Source: UBA1413 sp964461455
GTDB taxonomy: Bacteria > Bacteroidota > Bacteroidia > Bacteroidales > Prolixibacteraceae
Assembly: GCA_964461455.1 (NCBI GenBank)
Contig: CAYWUJ010000007.1
Span: forward strand, 21,459-85,458
Length of the DNA stretch: 64,000 nucleotides
Direction of reading: 5' to 3'
The notes under the pieces: generated by a model
What the model was told of the DNA's origin: nothing
Database searches by the model: none
The model's input: only the letters and a program-made list of their open reading frames with translations
Part shown: positions 9,206 through 18,083 of the stretch, in pieces
Layout of the letters: the number at the start of each line of letters is the position of its first letter
Numbering within the stretch: the stretch's first letter is position 1
Translations under genes and position numbers: made by a program

Positions 9206-12173
9206 TCAGCGCCTGGCGTGTGCGCCCGTCCATCATCACCGTCAGGGGATTGTCGAACCTGACATGACGGATATATCCGGCCGTGCGGATGACCTCCTGC
9301 TGTTCCAGGAGTTCCAGCCTGACAAATGAATGAGTGGAGTTATGAGGTATGGAAAAGTACCCCACATTCATGGAAGTGACATTGTGGAAAAAATGGGACC
9401 CCAGGGATCCGTCGAGGGGGAAATCGTGCATTCCGATTTCCACGATGACCCGGGCTTTGGAAATGCCGGCCCAGGTGACCGGGATTCCCGTGAAGTGGTC
9501 ATTGGTGCCCCAGCGCCCCGGGCCAATCAGGATGTATTCGGTCTTGGTCTCCTCAAAATATCTGTTGAATTCATTCACCTCCCGGGCAATTTCCCGGGTG
9601 ACGACCGAGCTGAAACGATGAGGTTCCACGTATACCACATCCCTGATGTGATGAACGATCCCATTACCCATGCCCTTTTCGGCATACATCAGCAGGTTGT
9701 TCCTGTCGTGTGAGAGGGGATCGATGTCGATTTGTTCTTCCGACCTGATCAGTGGTTTGATCTGCAGGATATAAAAGGTGGGCAGACCGTTATCGCCGGG
9801 TTTCAGGTCAATGGCATATTCCATTTCCACAGGCGAACCCATGGCTTCCCGGAAGAGCTTAAGGAGTACTTTTAGGGTGCTGGAAAGAGGTATGGCGTTG
9901 TATTTGAGAATATTGCTGAAGTCTACCACTCTGGGACCGGGTATGTTCATCCCGGGAACCAGGTCGTCATTTTCCATGATATAGGTGGAAACACAGAGGT
10001 CGAGGGTGCCGTCGGCTTCGGCTTCTTTCACGCGGTAACGGCGAATGGCGGCATTTTCGCCCTGGGCTGCCAGGTCAAAGGTGGTCCGGCTCATGTCAAT
10101 GGCATAGAAGTGACGCTGCGACTCCCTGATCTGGTCCCTGAGGGATACACTGTTGATAGAGGGATAACGGGGACAAAAACGATAGGCACTCTCACCTCCC
10201 GCCACATACATTCCCAGTCCGACGGCGGTGACCGACACCCCATCGTCGGGTTGCATGTAAGCCACGGGATAGTAATTATAGGAATGGGCCACCCCTGAAA
10301 TGTGAGGGTAAAACTTACCGTTGAATTCATGGCCTACCACCTCCTGGATGATGACCGCCATTTTCTCCTCCTCGATTTTGTAGTTGATGGCCTCGAAGTA
10401 CATCTGTGCCGACTCGGTGAAGATGCTGGCGTATACCAGTTTGATGGCGGTGACCAGCTGCTCGAAGCGGACCATGAGGTCGGGGTGGTTGTTGGGAATC
10501 AGGAAGGTGGCATAAACGCCGGCAAAGGGCTGTAACAGGGAGTCTTCGAAAAGCCCCGATGAACGGATGGCCAGGGGCCTGGTCACCACCTTCAGATAGC
10601 TGAGCATCTGCTCATTCATGGCTTCATCGAACCGGGCTTCCAGAAACTGGCTCCTGATATGGTTGAAGTCATTGCTGCTGTATATGTCGCCATAGAGGTT
10701 GTTGTACTCGAGGAAACGGTCGAATTCATTAACACCCACCACCGTCGTAGGGGGAATGCGAATGTTGATTCCCGGGATGATCTTTCCGAAGTCTATGCTT
10801 TCGATAAAGTTGCTGATAAAGGCCATGCCGCGTCCCTTGCCTCCCAGGGAGCCCTTGCCCACACGGATCACAAAACGGTTGGAAGTGACCAGGTCAGGCT
10901 CATAACGGATGATCCTTCCCTGCAGCTTCTTCATGCGCACCATCCTGAAAACATCGAGACAGAATTTCCGCAACTCTTCGGTATCCTTGAAGTCGACGGT
11001 CTGGTATGGTTTCAGTTGTTCCGCCATGTTGATTTCACCGCGGGCCATCAGCCAGGTGCTGAAGGAGTTGCGGCTGCCGTGGTATTCGAGGGCAGCATCA
11101 GGGACTATACGGAACATCTCTTCGAATTCCTGCAGGTTACGGGCTTCCATCAGGGGAGTGCCACTGGGATCCTTGAAGACAAAATTGCCGAATCCCAGTC
11201 TCCGGTATAGAAAATTGAGGATATCGAGCGAAAGGCTTTCCGAGTTCTTGTCGATGAAATCGGCACCCACCTGGCGGGCCTTTTCGGCATTGACGATATC
11301 ATGCGACTGCAACAACTGGGGGATGGGAAAACGCATGACACTGTTGACATACTGCAGGAGTTTGACGCCTGCCTCCTCATCGTCGAAGCCGTTTTTCTCG
11401 AACTTGACGTCGGAGATCACGCACAACAGATATTCCCGGTAGGTATTGATGATTTCCACGGCCTCTTCATAGGTGCTCACCAGGATCACCTTGGGACGGG
11501 CCCTCATTTTCAGGATGATGTGCAGTTCATCGCTGGAATCATCCTCCACCAGGTTCTGGGTCTGGCTCATGATCGTGGCGTAGAGGGTGGGAAGGTATCT
11601 CGAATAGTACTGGATGCTGTCTTCCACCAGCAAAATCACCCTCACGTTTCCCAACTGGGTGTCGGGGGCGATGTTCTTGCGGTCTTCCACATATTTGATC
11701 ATCGCCAGGAAAACATTGCTGTTGCCGTTCCACACGAAGGTGCGGTCGATAAAGTCGATTTTCTGGACTTCCGTTTTGAAGTATTTCAGGTCGGCGTTGT
11801 TATTGGCCAGCAGGAGAATGGGGATGTTGGGTTTTTTATCATAGATGTCGCGGGCCACATCGAGGGGAATGTTCTTGTCGACCCCGGCCATGACGATGAC
11901 CAGGTCAAATTCTTTGAGATCGAGGGTATGGAGGGCTTCTTCGCGGGTGTTGGCACTGGTAAAGCGGGGAGCGGCATAAAGGTTGAGCTGCAGGTATTCC
12001 CCGAAGATCTTATCGCTGAACTGGCCTTCTCTCACTATTGAGTATGAGTCGTACAGGGTGGCCACGAGCAGCACTTCCTTAATCTTGGTGGGCATCAGCT
12101 CATGGAAAATGTCACGGTCACTTTTCCTGTTTTTGTAAACAGCCGACAAGGTGATTTTGTCCAGATCGATCAT
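9189..12173 (-). CDS. Receiver-receiver-PPDK_N protein (PEP synthase-like, lacking the phosphohistidine and PEP domains)
   Basis: A 994-residue protein, with the start set at 12173 (MIDLDKIT) behind a purine-rich leader. Two receiver-like domains come first: about residues 33-165 (acidic Asp90) and 177-325 (VEDS acidic pair at 184-185, candidate phosphoacceptor Asp255, Lys309). They are followed by a pyruvate-phosphate-dikinase N-terminal ATP-grasp domain, with GSLGGKGRG at 441-449 and the nucleotide-binding AIRSSG at 535-540. The swivelling phosphohistidine domain and the PEP/pyruvate barrel of true PEP synthase are absent. Similar proteins are annotated as phosphoenolpyruvate synthase in Bacteroidota. 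The sequence argues for a signalling or kinase-like role instead. It lies downstream of korAB but past a terminator. Confidence 0.85.
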   Translation of the reverse strand: MIDLDKITLSAVYKNRKSDRDIFHELMPTKIKEVLLVATLYDSYSIVREGQFSDKIFGEYLQLNLYAAPRFTSANTREEALHTLDLKEFDLVIVMAGVDKNIPLDVARDIYDKKPNIPILLLANNNADLKYFKTEVQKIDFIDRTFVWNGNSNVFLAMIKYVEDRKNIAPDTQLGNVRVILLVEDSIQYYSRYLPTLYATIMSQTQNLVEDDSSDELHIILKMRARPKVILVSTYEEAVEIINTYREYLLCVISDVKFEKNGFDDEEAGVKLLQYVNSVMRFPIPQLLQSHDIVNAEKARQVGADFIDKNSESLSLDILNFLYRRLGFGNFVFKDPSGTPLMEARNLQEFEEMFRIVPDAALEYHGSRNSFSTWLMARGEINMAEQLKPYQTVDFKDTEELRKFCLDVFRMVRMKKLQGRIIRYEPDLVTSNRFVIRVGKGSLGGKGRGMAFISNFIESIDFGKIIPGINIRIPPTTVVGVNEFDRFLEYNNLYGDIYSSNDFNHIRSQFLEARFDEAMNEQMLSYLKVVTRPLAIRSSGLFEDSLLQPFAGVYATFLIPNNHPDLMVRFEQLVTAIKLVYASIFTESAQMYFEAINYKIEEEKMAVIIQEVVGHEFNGKFYPHISGVAHSYNYYPVAYMQPDDGVSVTAVGLGMYVAGGESAYRFCPRYPSINSVSLRDQIRESQRHFYAIDMSRTTFDLAAQGENAAIRRYRVKEAEADGTLDLCVSTYIMENDDLVPGMNIPGPRVVDFSNILKYNAIPLSSTLKVLLKLFREAMGSPVEMEYAIDLKPGDNGLPTFYILQIKPLIRSEEQIDIDPLSHDRNNLLMYAEKGMGNGIVHHIRDVVYVEPHRFSSVVTREIAREVNEFNRYFEETKTEYILIGPGRWGTNDHFTGIPVTWAGISKARVIVEIGMHDFPLDGSLGSHFFHNVTSMNVGYFSIPHNSTHSFVRLELLEQQEVIRTAGYIRHVRFDNPLTVMMDGRTRQALIRVEN

Positions 12174-12206
12174 AGACTCTTTTTTTGTGAAAAATAGCAA
12201 TAAATG

Positions 12207-12240
12207 AAAAAAACCCTGCCTGTCGGGCAAGGTTTTTTTT
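12207..12240 (-). terminator. Rho-independent terminator of the korAB operon
   Basis: An inverted repeat (AAAACC-TGCC against GGCA-GGTTTT, one mismatch) with a short GC-rich loop is flanked by A and T runs, so on the minus strand the hairpin is followed by a run of T. It lies about 100 bases after the korB stop and before the separately started ATP-grasp gene. Confidence 0.75.
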
Positions 12241-12336
12241 GGTGGGTTGCCGGGTGACGCTCTCTGCCGGAACGGCCATGGAGACTCCCGGAAGAGTATC
12301 TTAGGTGAGCCGGCTGCTGGCCGGTCCCGTCCAGGG

Positions 12337-13404
12337 TCATATTTTCGGGTTTCCTCCGGGGCAGGTCTTCTCTTCGTTCACGAAGCCGTTGTCTTTCACC
12401 TCCCAGGTATTTCCCGACCTGAGGAGGTCATCCATGTTCGTGATGGGGCTTTTTTTGCGCACTTCAGCAATCTGGAGCGCCATTTCCTGGTCGTAAACAG
12501 GTGCTTTGACGCTGCGGATCACCCCAAAGACCACCGGAAACCCGGGAAGCTTCATGTTGATCAGGGCCAGGTGCAGCGAAGGATCCGGTTCTTCGGCGTC
12601 ATGGACCAGGATATCGCCGGGGGTGACGCCGTTTTCACCAATGGTCACCACCTTGAGTTTGCCTTTCTCAAATACCAGACCTTTCTGGTTATTTGCGCCA
12701 AAGAGCATGGGCTCTCCGTGTTTCAGCAACAGCTGCCGTTCCTGGCGGAAAGCAGGGTCGGTGATCTGATCATGCACGCCGTTATTGAAGATCACGCAGT
12801 TCTGGAGGACTTCCACGATGGAGGTGCCGGCATGGCGGGCTGCCTCGCCGTATACTTCCTGGCTCATCTTCAGATTGGTGTCGATGGTCCGGGCAAAAAA
12901 GGAACCCCCGGCGCCAATGACCAGCTGTCCGGGCACAAAGGAATCCTCGATGGTCCCGAAGGGGGAGGTCTTGGTTTTGAAACCCCTGTCGGTGGTGGGG
13001 GAGTATTGTCCCTTGGTCAGCCCGTATATTTTGTTGTTGAAGATAATCACGTTCAGGTCGATGTTACGGCGTACCAGGTGGATGAAGTGATTTCCCCCGA
13101 TGGCCATGGCGTCGCCGTCGCCGGTGATCACCCACACGCTGAGGGAGGGGTTGGCGCACTTCACCCCGGAAGCCACAGCCGTGGCCCGGCCATGAATCGT
13201 GTGAAACCCGAAGGTACTCATGTAATAGGGCAGCCGCGAACTGCAGCCAATCCCCGAAATCACCGCATAATCTTCATGCCTGACCCCCAGGTCGGCCATG
13301 ACCCGCTGAATGCCGTTCATGATAGCGTAGTCCCCGCAGCCGGGGCACCAGCGTACCTCATTTTCGCTCTTGAAATCCTTGACGGTATATTGTACTTCGT
13401 TCAT
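12337..13404 (-). CDS. korB: 2-oxoacid:ferredoxin oxidoreductase, beta subunit
   Basis: A 355-residue thiamine-diphosphate subunit of a 2-oxoglutarate (or related 2-oxoacid):ferredoxin oxidoreductase, which oxidatively decarboxylates the 2-oxoacid to acyl-CoA and reduces ferredoxin. The start contains the cysteine motif VRWCPGCGDYA typical of KorB/PorB. The ThDP/Mg site GDGDAMAIGGNH ends in the expected Asn-containing segment VIIFNNKIYGLTKGQ. It begins 3 bases after the alpha-subunit stop, so the two are one operon ending at the hairpin near 12220. Strong sign of an anaerobic lifestyle. Substrate (2-oxoglutarate versus others) is inferred. Confidence 0.93.
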   Translation of the reverse strand: MNEVQYTVKDFKSENEVRWCPGCGDYAIMNGIQRVMADLGVRHEDYAVISGIGCSSRLPYYMSTFGFHTIHGRATAVASGVKCANPSLSVWVITGDGDAMAIGGNHFIHLVRRNIDLNVIIFNNKIYGLTKGQYSPTTDRGFKTKTSPFGTIEDSFVPGQLVIGAGGSFFARTIDTNLKMSQEVYGEAARHAGTSIVEVLQNCVIFNNGVHDQITDPAFRQERQLLLKHGEPMLFGANNQKGLVFEKGKLKVVTIGENGVTPGDILVHDAEEPDPSLHLALINMKLPGFPVVFGVIRSVKAPVYDQEMALQIAEVRKKSPITNMDDLLRSGNTWEVKDNGFVNEEKTCPGGNPKI

Positions 13405-13407
13405 TGC

Positions 13408-15246
13408 TTATGCCTCCAGATGTTTAATGACTGCATCCTCCAGTTCCTGCACCGTAAACGGCAATCCCTTGACCTTGTTGAACTGGGTGTAGTTATTTCC
13501 GGGAATTTTGTCGCGCAGGTAGGCGACAAACTGTCCCAGGTTGATTTCGCACACCAGTATCTTTTTGTACCTGCTGAAGACCTCTGCGGTGTTGGCCGGT
13601 AAAGGTTTGATGTAGTTGAAGTGGGCGAGGCTCACTTTTTTTCCTTTTTTCCGGAGATCTCTGACGGCGCTGAAGGTGTGTCCGAAAGTACCGCCCCAGC
13701 TGACCAGAAGGAGGTCCCCTTCAGGGTCGCCGCACACCTCCAGGTCAGGGATCATATCGGCGACTTTTTGCACCTTGGCTTCCCTGATTTCACAATTTTT
13801 CTGGTGGTTGTCGGGGTCATGGCTTACGTTTCCCGACACGTTTTTCTCGAGGCCGCCAATTCTGTGGGCGAATCCCTGCATGCCGGGCCATGCCCATGAG
13901 CGGGCCAGGGTTTCACTGTCGCGGCGGTAGGGCTGGTAGTCATCCTTGTTAAGGGCCAGGCGCGGCTTGATTTCCGGAAGTTCCGCCATGGCGGGGATCT
14001 TCCAGGGTTCACTGCCGTTGCCCAGGAATCCGTCGGTGAGAAGAATCACGGGGACCATTCTCTCCATGGCGATTTTTGCGGCTGTAAAGGCGTACCAGAA
14101 ACAGTCGGAGGGGGTGCTGGCCGCGATGACCACGGCGGGACTCTCCCCGTTCCTTCCGTAGAGGGCCTGGAGGAGGTCTGACTGTTCTGTTTTCGTGGGA
14201 AGCCCGGTGGAGGGCCCTCCGCGTTGCACGTTGACCACGACCAGGGGAAGTTCTGCCATCACGGCCAAACCGATGGCTTCCGATTTAAGGGCAAAACCGG
14301 GACCCGAGGTGGTGGTCACCGCCAGGTGTCCGGCAAAGGAAGCCCCCAGGGCTGTGGCGATCCCCGCGATTTCATCTTCTGCCTGGAAGGTTTTGGTCCC
14401 CAGTTCTTTGTGTTCCGCGAGGACCTGGAGGATCTCCGTGGCGGGGGTGATGGGGTAGGAGCCGGCAAACAGGGGCCTTCCCGATTTCTCAGACGCCGCC
14501 AGTAAACCCCAGGCGGTAGCCTGGTTCCCGTTGATGTTGCGGTAGAGCCCGGGCTCAATGCGGGCAGGATTAACAATATACTGCGGCGTCATGTGCTGCA
14601 GGTTCATACCATAGTTATACCCGGCATGCAACACCTTGAGATTCGACTCGGCCACCATGGGCTTGCGGCCAAATTTCGAGTTGATGTACTCTTCAATATA
14701 ATCGAGCGGCCGGTCAAACATCCAGCATACCAGCCCGAGGGCAAACATGTTCTTGCTGCGGAGGATACTCTTGTTGTCGAGTCCCATATCTTTCAGGCTC
14801 TCCTGGGTGAGCGTCGTGACGGGCACCGCAATTTTAACGTAGTCGATCAGGTTCAGTTCCGTAAAAGGATCATCGGTGGTGTAGCCGGCTTTCACGAGAT
14901 TCTTCTCGGTGAAAGTGTCTGCATCATAGATGATGGTGCCCCCCGGTTTCATGAACCGCGCGTTGGCTTTTACGGCCGCGGGGTTCATGGCCACCAGCAC
15001 ATGGGCGAAGTCACCCGGGGTGTTGATTTCCCTTTGGCCAAACTGGACCTGAAATCCCGACACTCCGCCGACGGTCCCCTGGGGGGCCCTGATCTCAGCG
15101 GGATAATCGGGGAAAGTGGCGATGTCGTTGCCCATCAGGGCCGAAGCATCGGAGAAGAGTGTGCCCGTGAGCTGCATTCCGTCACCGGAGTCTCCTGAAA
15201 ACCGGATGGCCACTTCATCCAGTTCAATAACTTTTGTTTCCTTCAT
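13408..15246 (-). CDS. korA: 2-oxoacid:ferredoxin oxidoreductase, fused gamma-alpha subunit
   Basis: A 612-residue fused subunit. An N-terminal gamma domain (about residues 8-190, beginning VAIRFSGDSGDGMQLTG) precedes the pyrimidine-binding alpha domain. That domain has GNQATAWGLLAASEKSGRPL and the substrate segment SYPITPATEIL, which is the Y-P-I-T-P motif of KorA. The start is placed at the ATG at 15246 rather than an in-frame TTG 51 bases upstream, because the conserved domain begins right after it. Divergent from the gamma carbonic anhydrase gene, with 114 bases between. It pairs with korB directly downstream. Confidence 0.93.
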   Translation of the reverse strand: MKETKVIELDEVAIRFSGDSGDGMQLTGTLFSDASALMGNDIATFPDYPAEIRAPQGTVGGVSGFQVQFGQREINTPGDFAHVLVAMNPAAVKANARFMKPGGTIIYDADTFTEKNLVKAGYTTDDPFTELNLIDYVKIAVPVTTLTQESLKDMGLDNKSILRSKNMFALGLVCWMFDRPLDYIEEYINSKFGRKPMVAESNLKVLHAGYNYGMNLQHMTPQYIVNPARIEPGLYRNINGNQATAWGLLAASEKSGRPLFAGSYPITPATEILQVLAEHKELGTKTFQAEDEIAGIATALGASFAGHLAVTTTSGPGFALKSEAIGLAVMAELPLVVVNVQRGGPSTGLPTKTEQSDLLQALYGRNGESPAVVIAASTPSDCFWYAFTAAKIAMERMVPVILLTDGFLGNGSEPWKIPAMAELPEIKPRLALNKDDYQPYRRDSETLARSWAWPGMQGFAHRIGGLEKNVSGNVSHDPDNHQKNCEIREAKVQKVADMIPDLEVCGDPEGDLLLVSWGGTFGHTFSAVRDLRKKGKKVSLAHFNYIKPLPANTAEVFSRYKKILVCEINLGQFVAYLRDKIPGNNYTQFNKVKGLPFTVQELEDAVIKHLEA

Positions 15247-15328
15247 GAAAAATGGCGTTTTAATCGGCGTAAAAATAACCAATATTTGTAAAGCCAACCC
15301 TGACGTAAGTTATTCTTTAGGGGTTTTG

Positions 15329-15337
15329 TATATTTGC
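15329..15337 (+). promoter_or_regulatory. Candidate -7 box for the gamma carbonic anhydrase gene
   Basis: TATATTTGC is an exact TAnnTTTGC match, 23 bases before the ATG at 15361. Confidence 0.6.
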
Positions 15338-15360
15338 CGGGAAATTAACAACTATCGCAT

Positions 15361-15876
15361 ATGGCATTGATACGACCTCTTCAGGGCAAGGTCCCGCAGA
15401 TCGGCCACAACTGTTTTCTGGCCGAAACGGCCGTGATCATCGGCGATGTGGTCATTGGTGATGATTGCACCATCTGGTATGGTGCCGTGATCCGCGGCGA
15501 TGTCCACTCCATCACCATCGGCCACAACACCAATGTCCAGGACAATGCGGTCATTCATGCCACCTATCAGAAATCACCCACCCACATCGGCAGTAATGTG
15601 ACCATTGCCCACCAGGCTGTGGTCCACGGCTGTACCCTGCACGACAACGTCATGATCGGCATCGGGGCCGTGGTCCTTGATGATGTGGTCGTGGAGAGCA
15701 ACAGCATCATAGCTGCCGGCGCCGTGGTCACCAAGGGAACCCGCATTCCCGGAGGCACCGTGTGGGCAGGGGTGCCTGCCCGGAAAGTCAAGGAGATAGG
15801 CCCTGACCTTCTCGAAGGAGAGGTGAAAAGAATCGCCGCCGCCTACGGCAAATATGCAGCCTGGTATAAGCAGTAG
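15361..15876 (+). CDS. Gamma-class carbonic anhydrase family protein
   Basis: A 171-residue left-handed beta-helix protein with clear hexapeptide repeats (for example IGDVVIGDDCTIWYGAVIRGDV). The three zinc-ligand histidines of the gamma class are visible in NAVIHATY and IAHQAVVHGC. Length equals that of the compact YrdA/CaiE-type members. Gamma carbonic anhydrases interconvert CO2 and bicarbonate, but many short members have no proven activity, so the reaction is tentative. It has its own consensus promoter and is followed by sugar-nucleotide genes. Confidence 0.9.
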   Translation: MALIRPLQGKVPQIGHNCFLAETAVIIGDVVIGDDCTIWYGAVIRGDVHSITIGHNTNVQDNAVIHATYQKSPTHIGSNVTIAHQAVVHGCTLHDNVMIGIGAVVLDDVVVESNSIIAAGAVVTKGTRIPGGTVWAGVPARKVKEIGPDLLEGEVKRIAAAYGKYAAWYKQ

Positions 15877-15953
15877 GCAAAAAACTGTTATATTCGCCCG
15901 AAAGGGAGGTGAAAGAAGTAAGCAGGAACAACATATCAAAGAACCATAAACAA

Positions 15954-16850
15954 ATGCAACCAACACTTGTCATCCTTGCTGCCGGAATGGGCAGCCGCTA
16001 TGGTGGCCTCAAACAGCTCGACGAGATAGGCCCCAACGGCGAAGCCATCATCGATTATTCCCTCTTTGACGCCATCCGCGCCGGATTCGGAAAGGTGGTC
16101 TTCATCATCCGCACCGATTTTGCCGACCAGTTCAAAGCACGTTTTGAACCCCGTTTACGCGGGAAAATAGAAGTGGAATACGCTTACCAGTCGCTCGATA
16201 AAATTCCCCCGGGATTCACCCTGAACCCCGCCCGTGAAAAACCCTGGGGCACCGCCCATGCGTTGTGGATGGCCGACGGACTGGTCGATGAACCCATGGC
16301 CGTCATCAATGCCGACGACTTCTACGGCCGCGAAGCCTATGAGGTCATGGCCCGCTTTCTTACGGGCTCTGCCGACGATGCGGAATATGCCATGATCGGC
16401 TACCGGGTCAGCAACACCCTGTCGGAACACGGTTCCGTGAGCCGCGGCGCATGTATCACCGACGATAGGGGATACCTCACCGGCGTGATCGAACGCACTA
16501 AAATTCAACGCGATCCCGATGGAATTTTCTACTATGAACCCGAAGGCCGGTTTCCCCTGGCAGAGGAGACTCCCGTCAGTATGAATTTCTGGGGCCTCAA
16601 ACCCGGCGTATTCGGGCTGCTCCGCGAAGGATTCGCCAGCTTCTTGAAAGAAAAGGGAGATGAACCTAAATCGGAATATTTCATTCCCCTGCTGATCAAT
16701 GAGAATATTCAGAATAAAAGGATTTCCACCAAAGTGCTCACCTGTGACTCCCCCTGGTTCGGGGTGACCTACCGGGAAGATAAACCAGGGGCCGAAGCGA
16801 GCATCCGTGCGCTGATAGCCCGTGGGGTGTATCCTCCCGTGTTGTGGTAA
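15954..16850 (+). CDS. Sugar-phosphate nucleotidyltransferase
   Basis: A 298-residue nucleotidyltransferase that activates a sugar 1-phosphate with an NTP. The signature LAAGMGSRYGGLKQL is at residues 8-22, with the metal-binding VINADDFYG further on. The ATG at 15954 is chosen because the Rossmann strand starts 3 residues later; an in-frame GTG at 15909 would add an unlikely 15-residue tail. It lies 113 bases before a NahK-type sugar 1-kinase, and the pair would make a two-step salvage route from free sugar to NDP-sugar. Which sugar cannot be read from the sequence. Confidence 0.85.
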   Translation: MQPTLVILAAGMGSRYGGLKQLDEIGPNGEAIIDYSLFDAIRAGFGKVVFIIRTDFADQFKARFEPRLRGKIEVEYAYQSLDKIPPGFTLNPAREKPWGTAHALWMADGLVDEPMAVINADDFYGREAYEVMARFLTGSADDAEYAMIGYRVSNTLSEHGSVSRGACITDDRGYLTGVIERTKIQRDPDGIFYYEPEGRFPLAEETPVSMNFWGLKPGVFGLLREGFASFLKEKGDEPKSEYFIPLLINENIQNKRISTKVLTCDSPWFGVTYREDKPGAEASIRALIARGVYPPVLW

Positions 16851-16863
16851 GCACCCTCCGGGC

Positions 16864-16904
16864 CCGGGGTTGAAAGCCCCGGCCGGGCATGGGCGAGCCC
16901 ATGC
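16864..16904 (+). repeat. Two tandem intergenic hairpins
   Basis: Two adjacent inverted repeats sit 13 bases after the nucleotidyltransferase stop. CCGGGG (16864-16869) pairs with CCCCGG (16877-16882), and GCATGGGC (16887-16894) pairs with GCCCATGC (16897-16904). Neither is followed by a T run, so they look more like an mRNA processing or stabilising element, or a REP-like unit, than a classic terminator. Confidence 0.6.
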
Positions 16905-16963
16905 GCTTTATCTCGGGGGGGCGTGCAGAAACCCGGTTTGTTCCAAATCAATGATAGTGTTAT

Positions 16964-18049
16964 ATGAACGAAAGTAAAATATTCAACCTTCTGTCGCAGT
17001 TCGGTATGGATGTGCCGGTGACCTCCTGGAAGCCTTTTGGTCACGGCCATATCAATGACACCTTTCTGGTCACCACACCCGAAAGGGTCCCCGATCTGAT
17101 CCTTCAGCGGAAAAACCATCTGGTTTTCAAAAATGTGGCCGGAATGATGGACAACATTGTCAAGGTCACGGGCCACATCCGTAAGAAACTGATGGCCGCC
17201 GGCGAGGCCGAAATCGACCGTATGGTGATGCATTACATCGCGGCTCCCGACGGCCGCTATTATGTCAATGATGACCAGGGAAATTTCTGGACTCTTTTCC
17301 TCTATGTCAGAGGCTGTACCAGCGTTGAAGAGGTGACGCAGAAGGGACAGGCCTATAGTGCTGGAAAGGCCTTCGGCCACTTCCAGCGTCAGCTCTCCGA
17401 TCTGCCGGGTTCTTTGCTGGTCGAGACCATCCCTGGTTTTCACAACGGGATATTGCGTCTTCAGCAGTTCCGCGAGGCCATTGAACGGGACAAGGCCGGC
17501 AGGGTGGCCGAAATGAAAGACGTGATTGACCGGCTCCTGGGCATGGCCGGGGAGATGACCCGCCTCCAGGAGTGGCTCGACAATGGCGATATTCCCCTGC
17601 GTATTACCCATAACGACACCAAAATCAACAATGTCCTTTTTGATGAACACGGAGAAATCCTCTGTATCATTGACCTGGATACCGTCATGCCGGGATCGTC
17701 GCTCTTTGACTTCGGGGATGCCATACGCACCCTGGGAAACACCGCCCCGGAAGACGAACCCGACACGCGAAAAATAGGCTTTAACCGGGAGTATTACGCC
17801 GCCTTTACAGAAGGCTACCTCTCCGAAAGCCAGCGCTTCCTTACTCCTGTGGAAAAAAGCCACCTGGCCTTCGGGTGCCGCTATATGGTGTGGGAACAGA
17901 CCATTCGCTTCCTGGCCGATTACCTTAACGGTGATACCTACTACAAAACGGCGTATCCGGAACACAACAGGGTCAGAACCCTGGCGCAGTTCCGCTATCT
18001 GGAGGTGTTGGAAGAGAATTATGAGTTTATGCAAACAGGTGCAGAATAG
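16964..18049 (+). CDS. Phosphotransferase-fold sugar kinase, N-acetylhexosamine 1-kinase (NahK)-like
   Basis: A 361-residue kinase of the aminoglycoside phosphotransferase superfamily, nearly the same length as bifidobacterial NahK (359). The catalytic loop is THNDTKINNVLF (Asp218 as base, Asn222/223). The metal-binding aspartates are in CIIDLDTVMPG (Asp237, Asp239), and the nucleotide-loop segment GHGHINDTF is at 26-34. NahK phosphorylates GlcNAc/GalNAc at C1. Pairing with a nucleotidyltransferase supports anomeric sugar phosphorylation, but the sugar is not proven. It overlaps nothing and is followed 34 bases later by a lipid kinase. Confidence 0.8.
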   Translation: MNESKIFNLLSQFGMDVPVTSWKPFGHGHINDTFLVTTPERVPDLILQRKNHLVFKNVAGMMDNIVKVTGHIRKKLMAAGEAEIDRMVMHYIAAPDGRYYVNDDQGNFWTLFLYVRGCTSVEEVTQKGQAYSAGKAFGHFQRQLSDLPGSLLVETIPGFHNGILRLQQFREAIERDKAGRVAEMKDVIDRLLGMAGEMTRLQEWLDNGDIPLRITHNDTKINNVLFDEHGEILCIIDLDTVMPGSSLFDFGDAIRTLGNTAPEDEPDTRKIGFNREYYAAFTEGYLSESQRFLTPVEKSHLAFGCRYMVWEQTIRFLADYLNGDTYYKTAYPEHNRVRTLAQFRYLEVLEENYEFMQTGAE

Positions 18050-18083
18050 GGGAGCCCTCCCCGGCCTGCCGACAGTGAGGAAC

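Noticed and set aside
9189..12173. True phosphoenolpyruvate synthase.
   Set aside because: The phosphohistidine and PEP/pyruvate barrel domains are not seen; only the ATP-binding part is shared.
12247..13602. Long plus-strand open frame of about 450 codons opposite korB.
   Set aside because: It is the antisense of a clearly conserved enzyme, has no recognisable domain, and arises from codon bias in GC-rich DNA.
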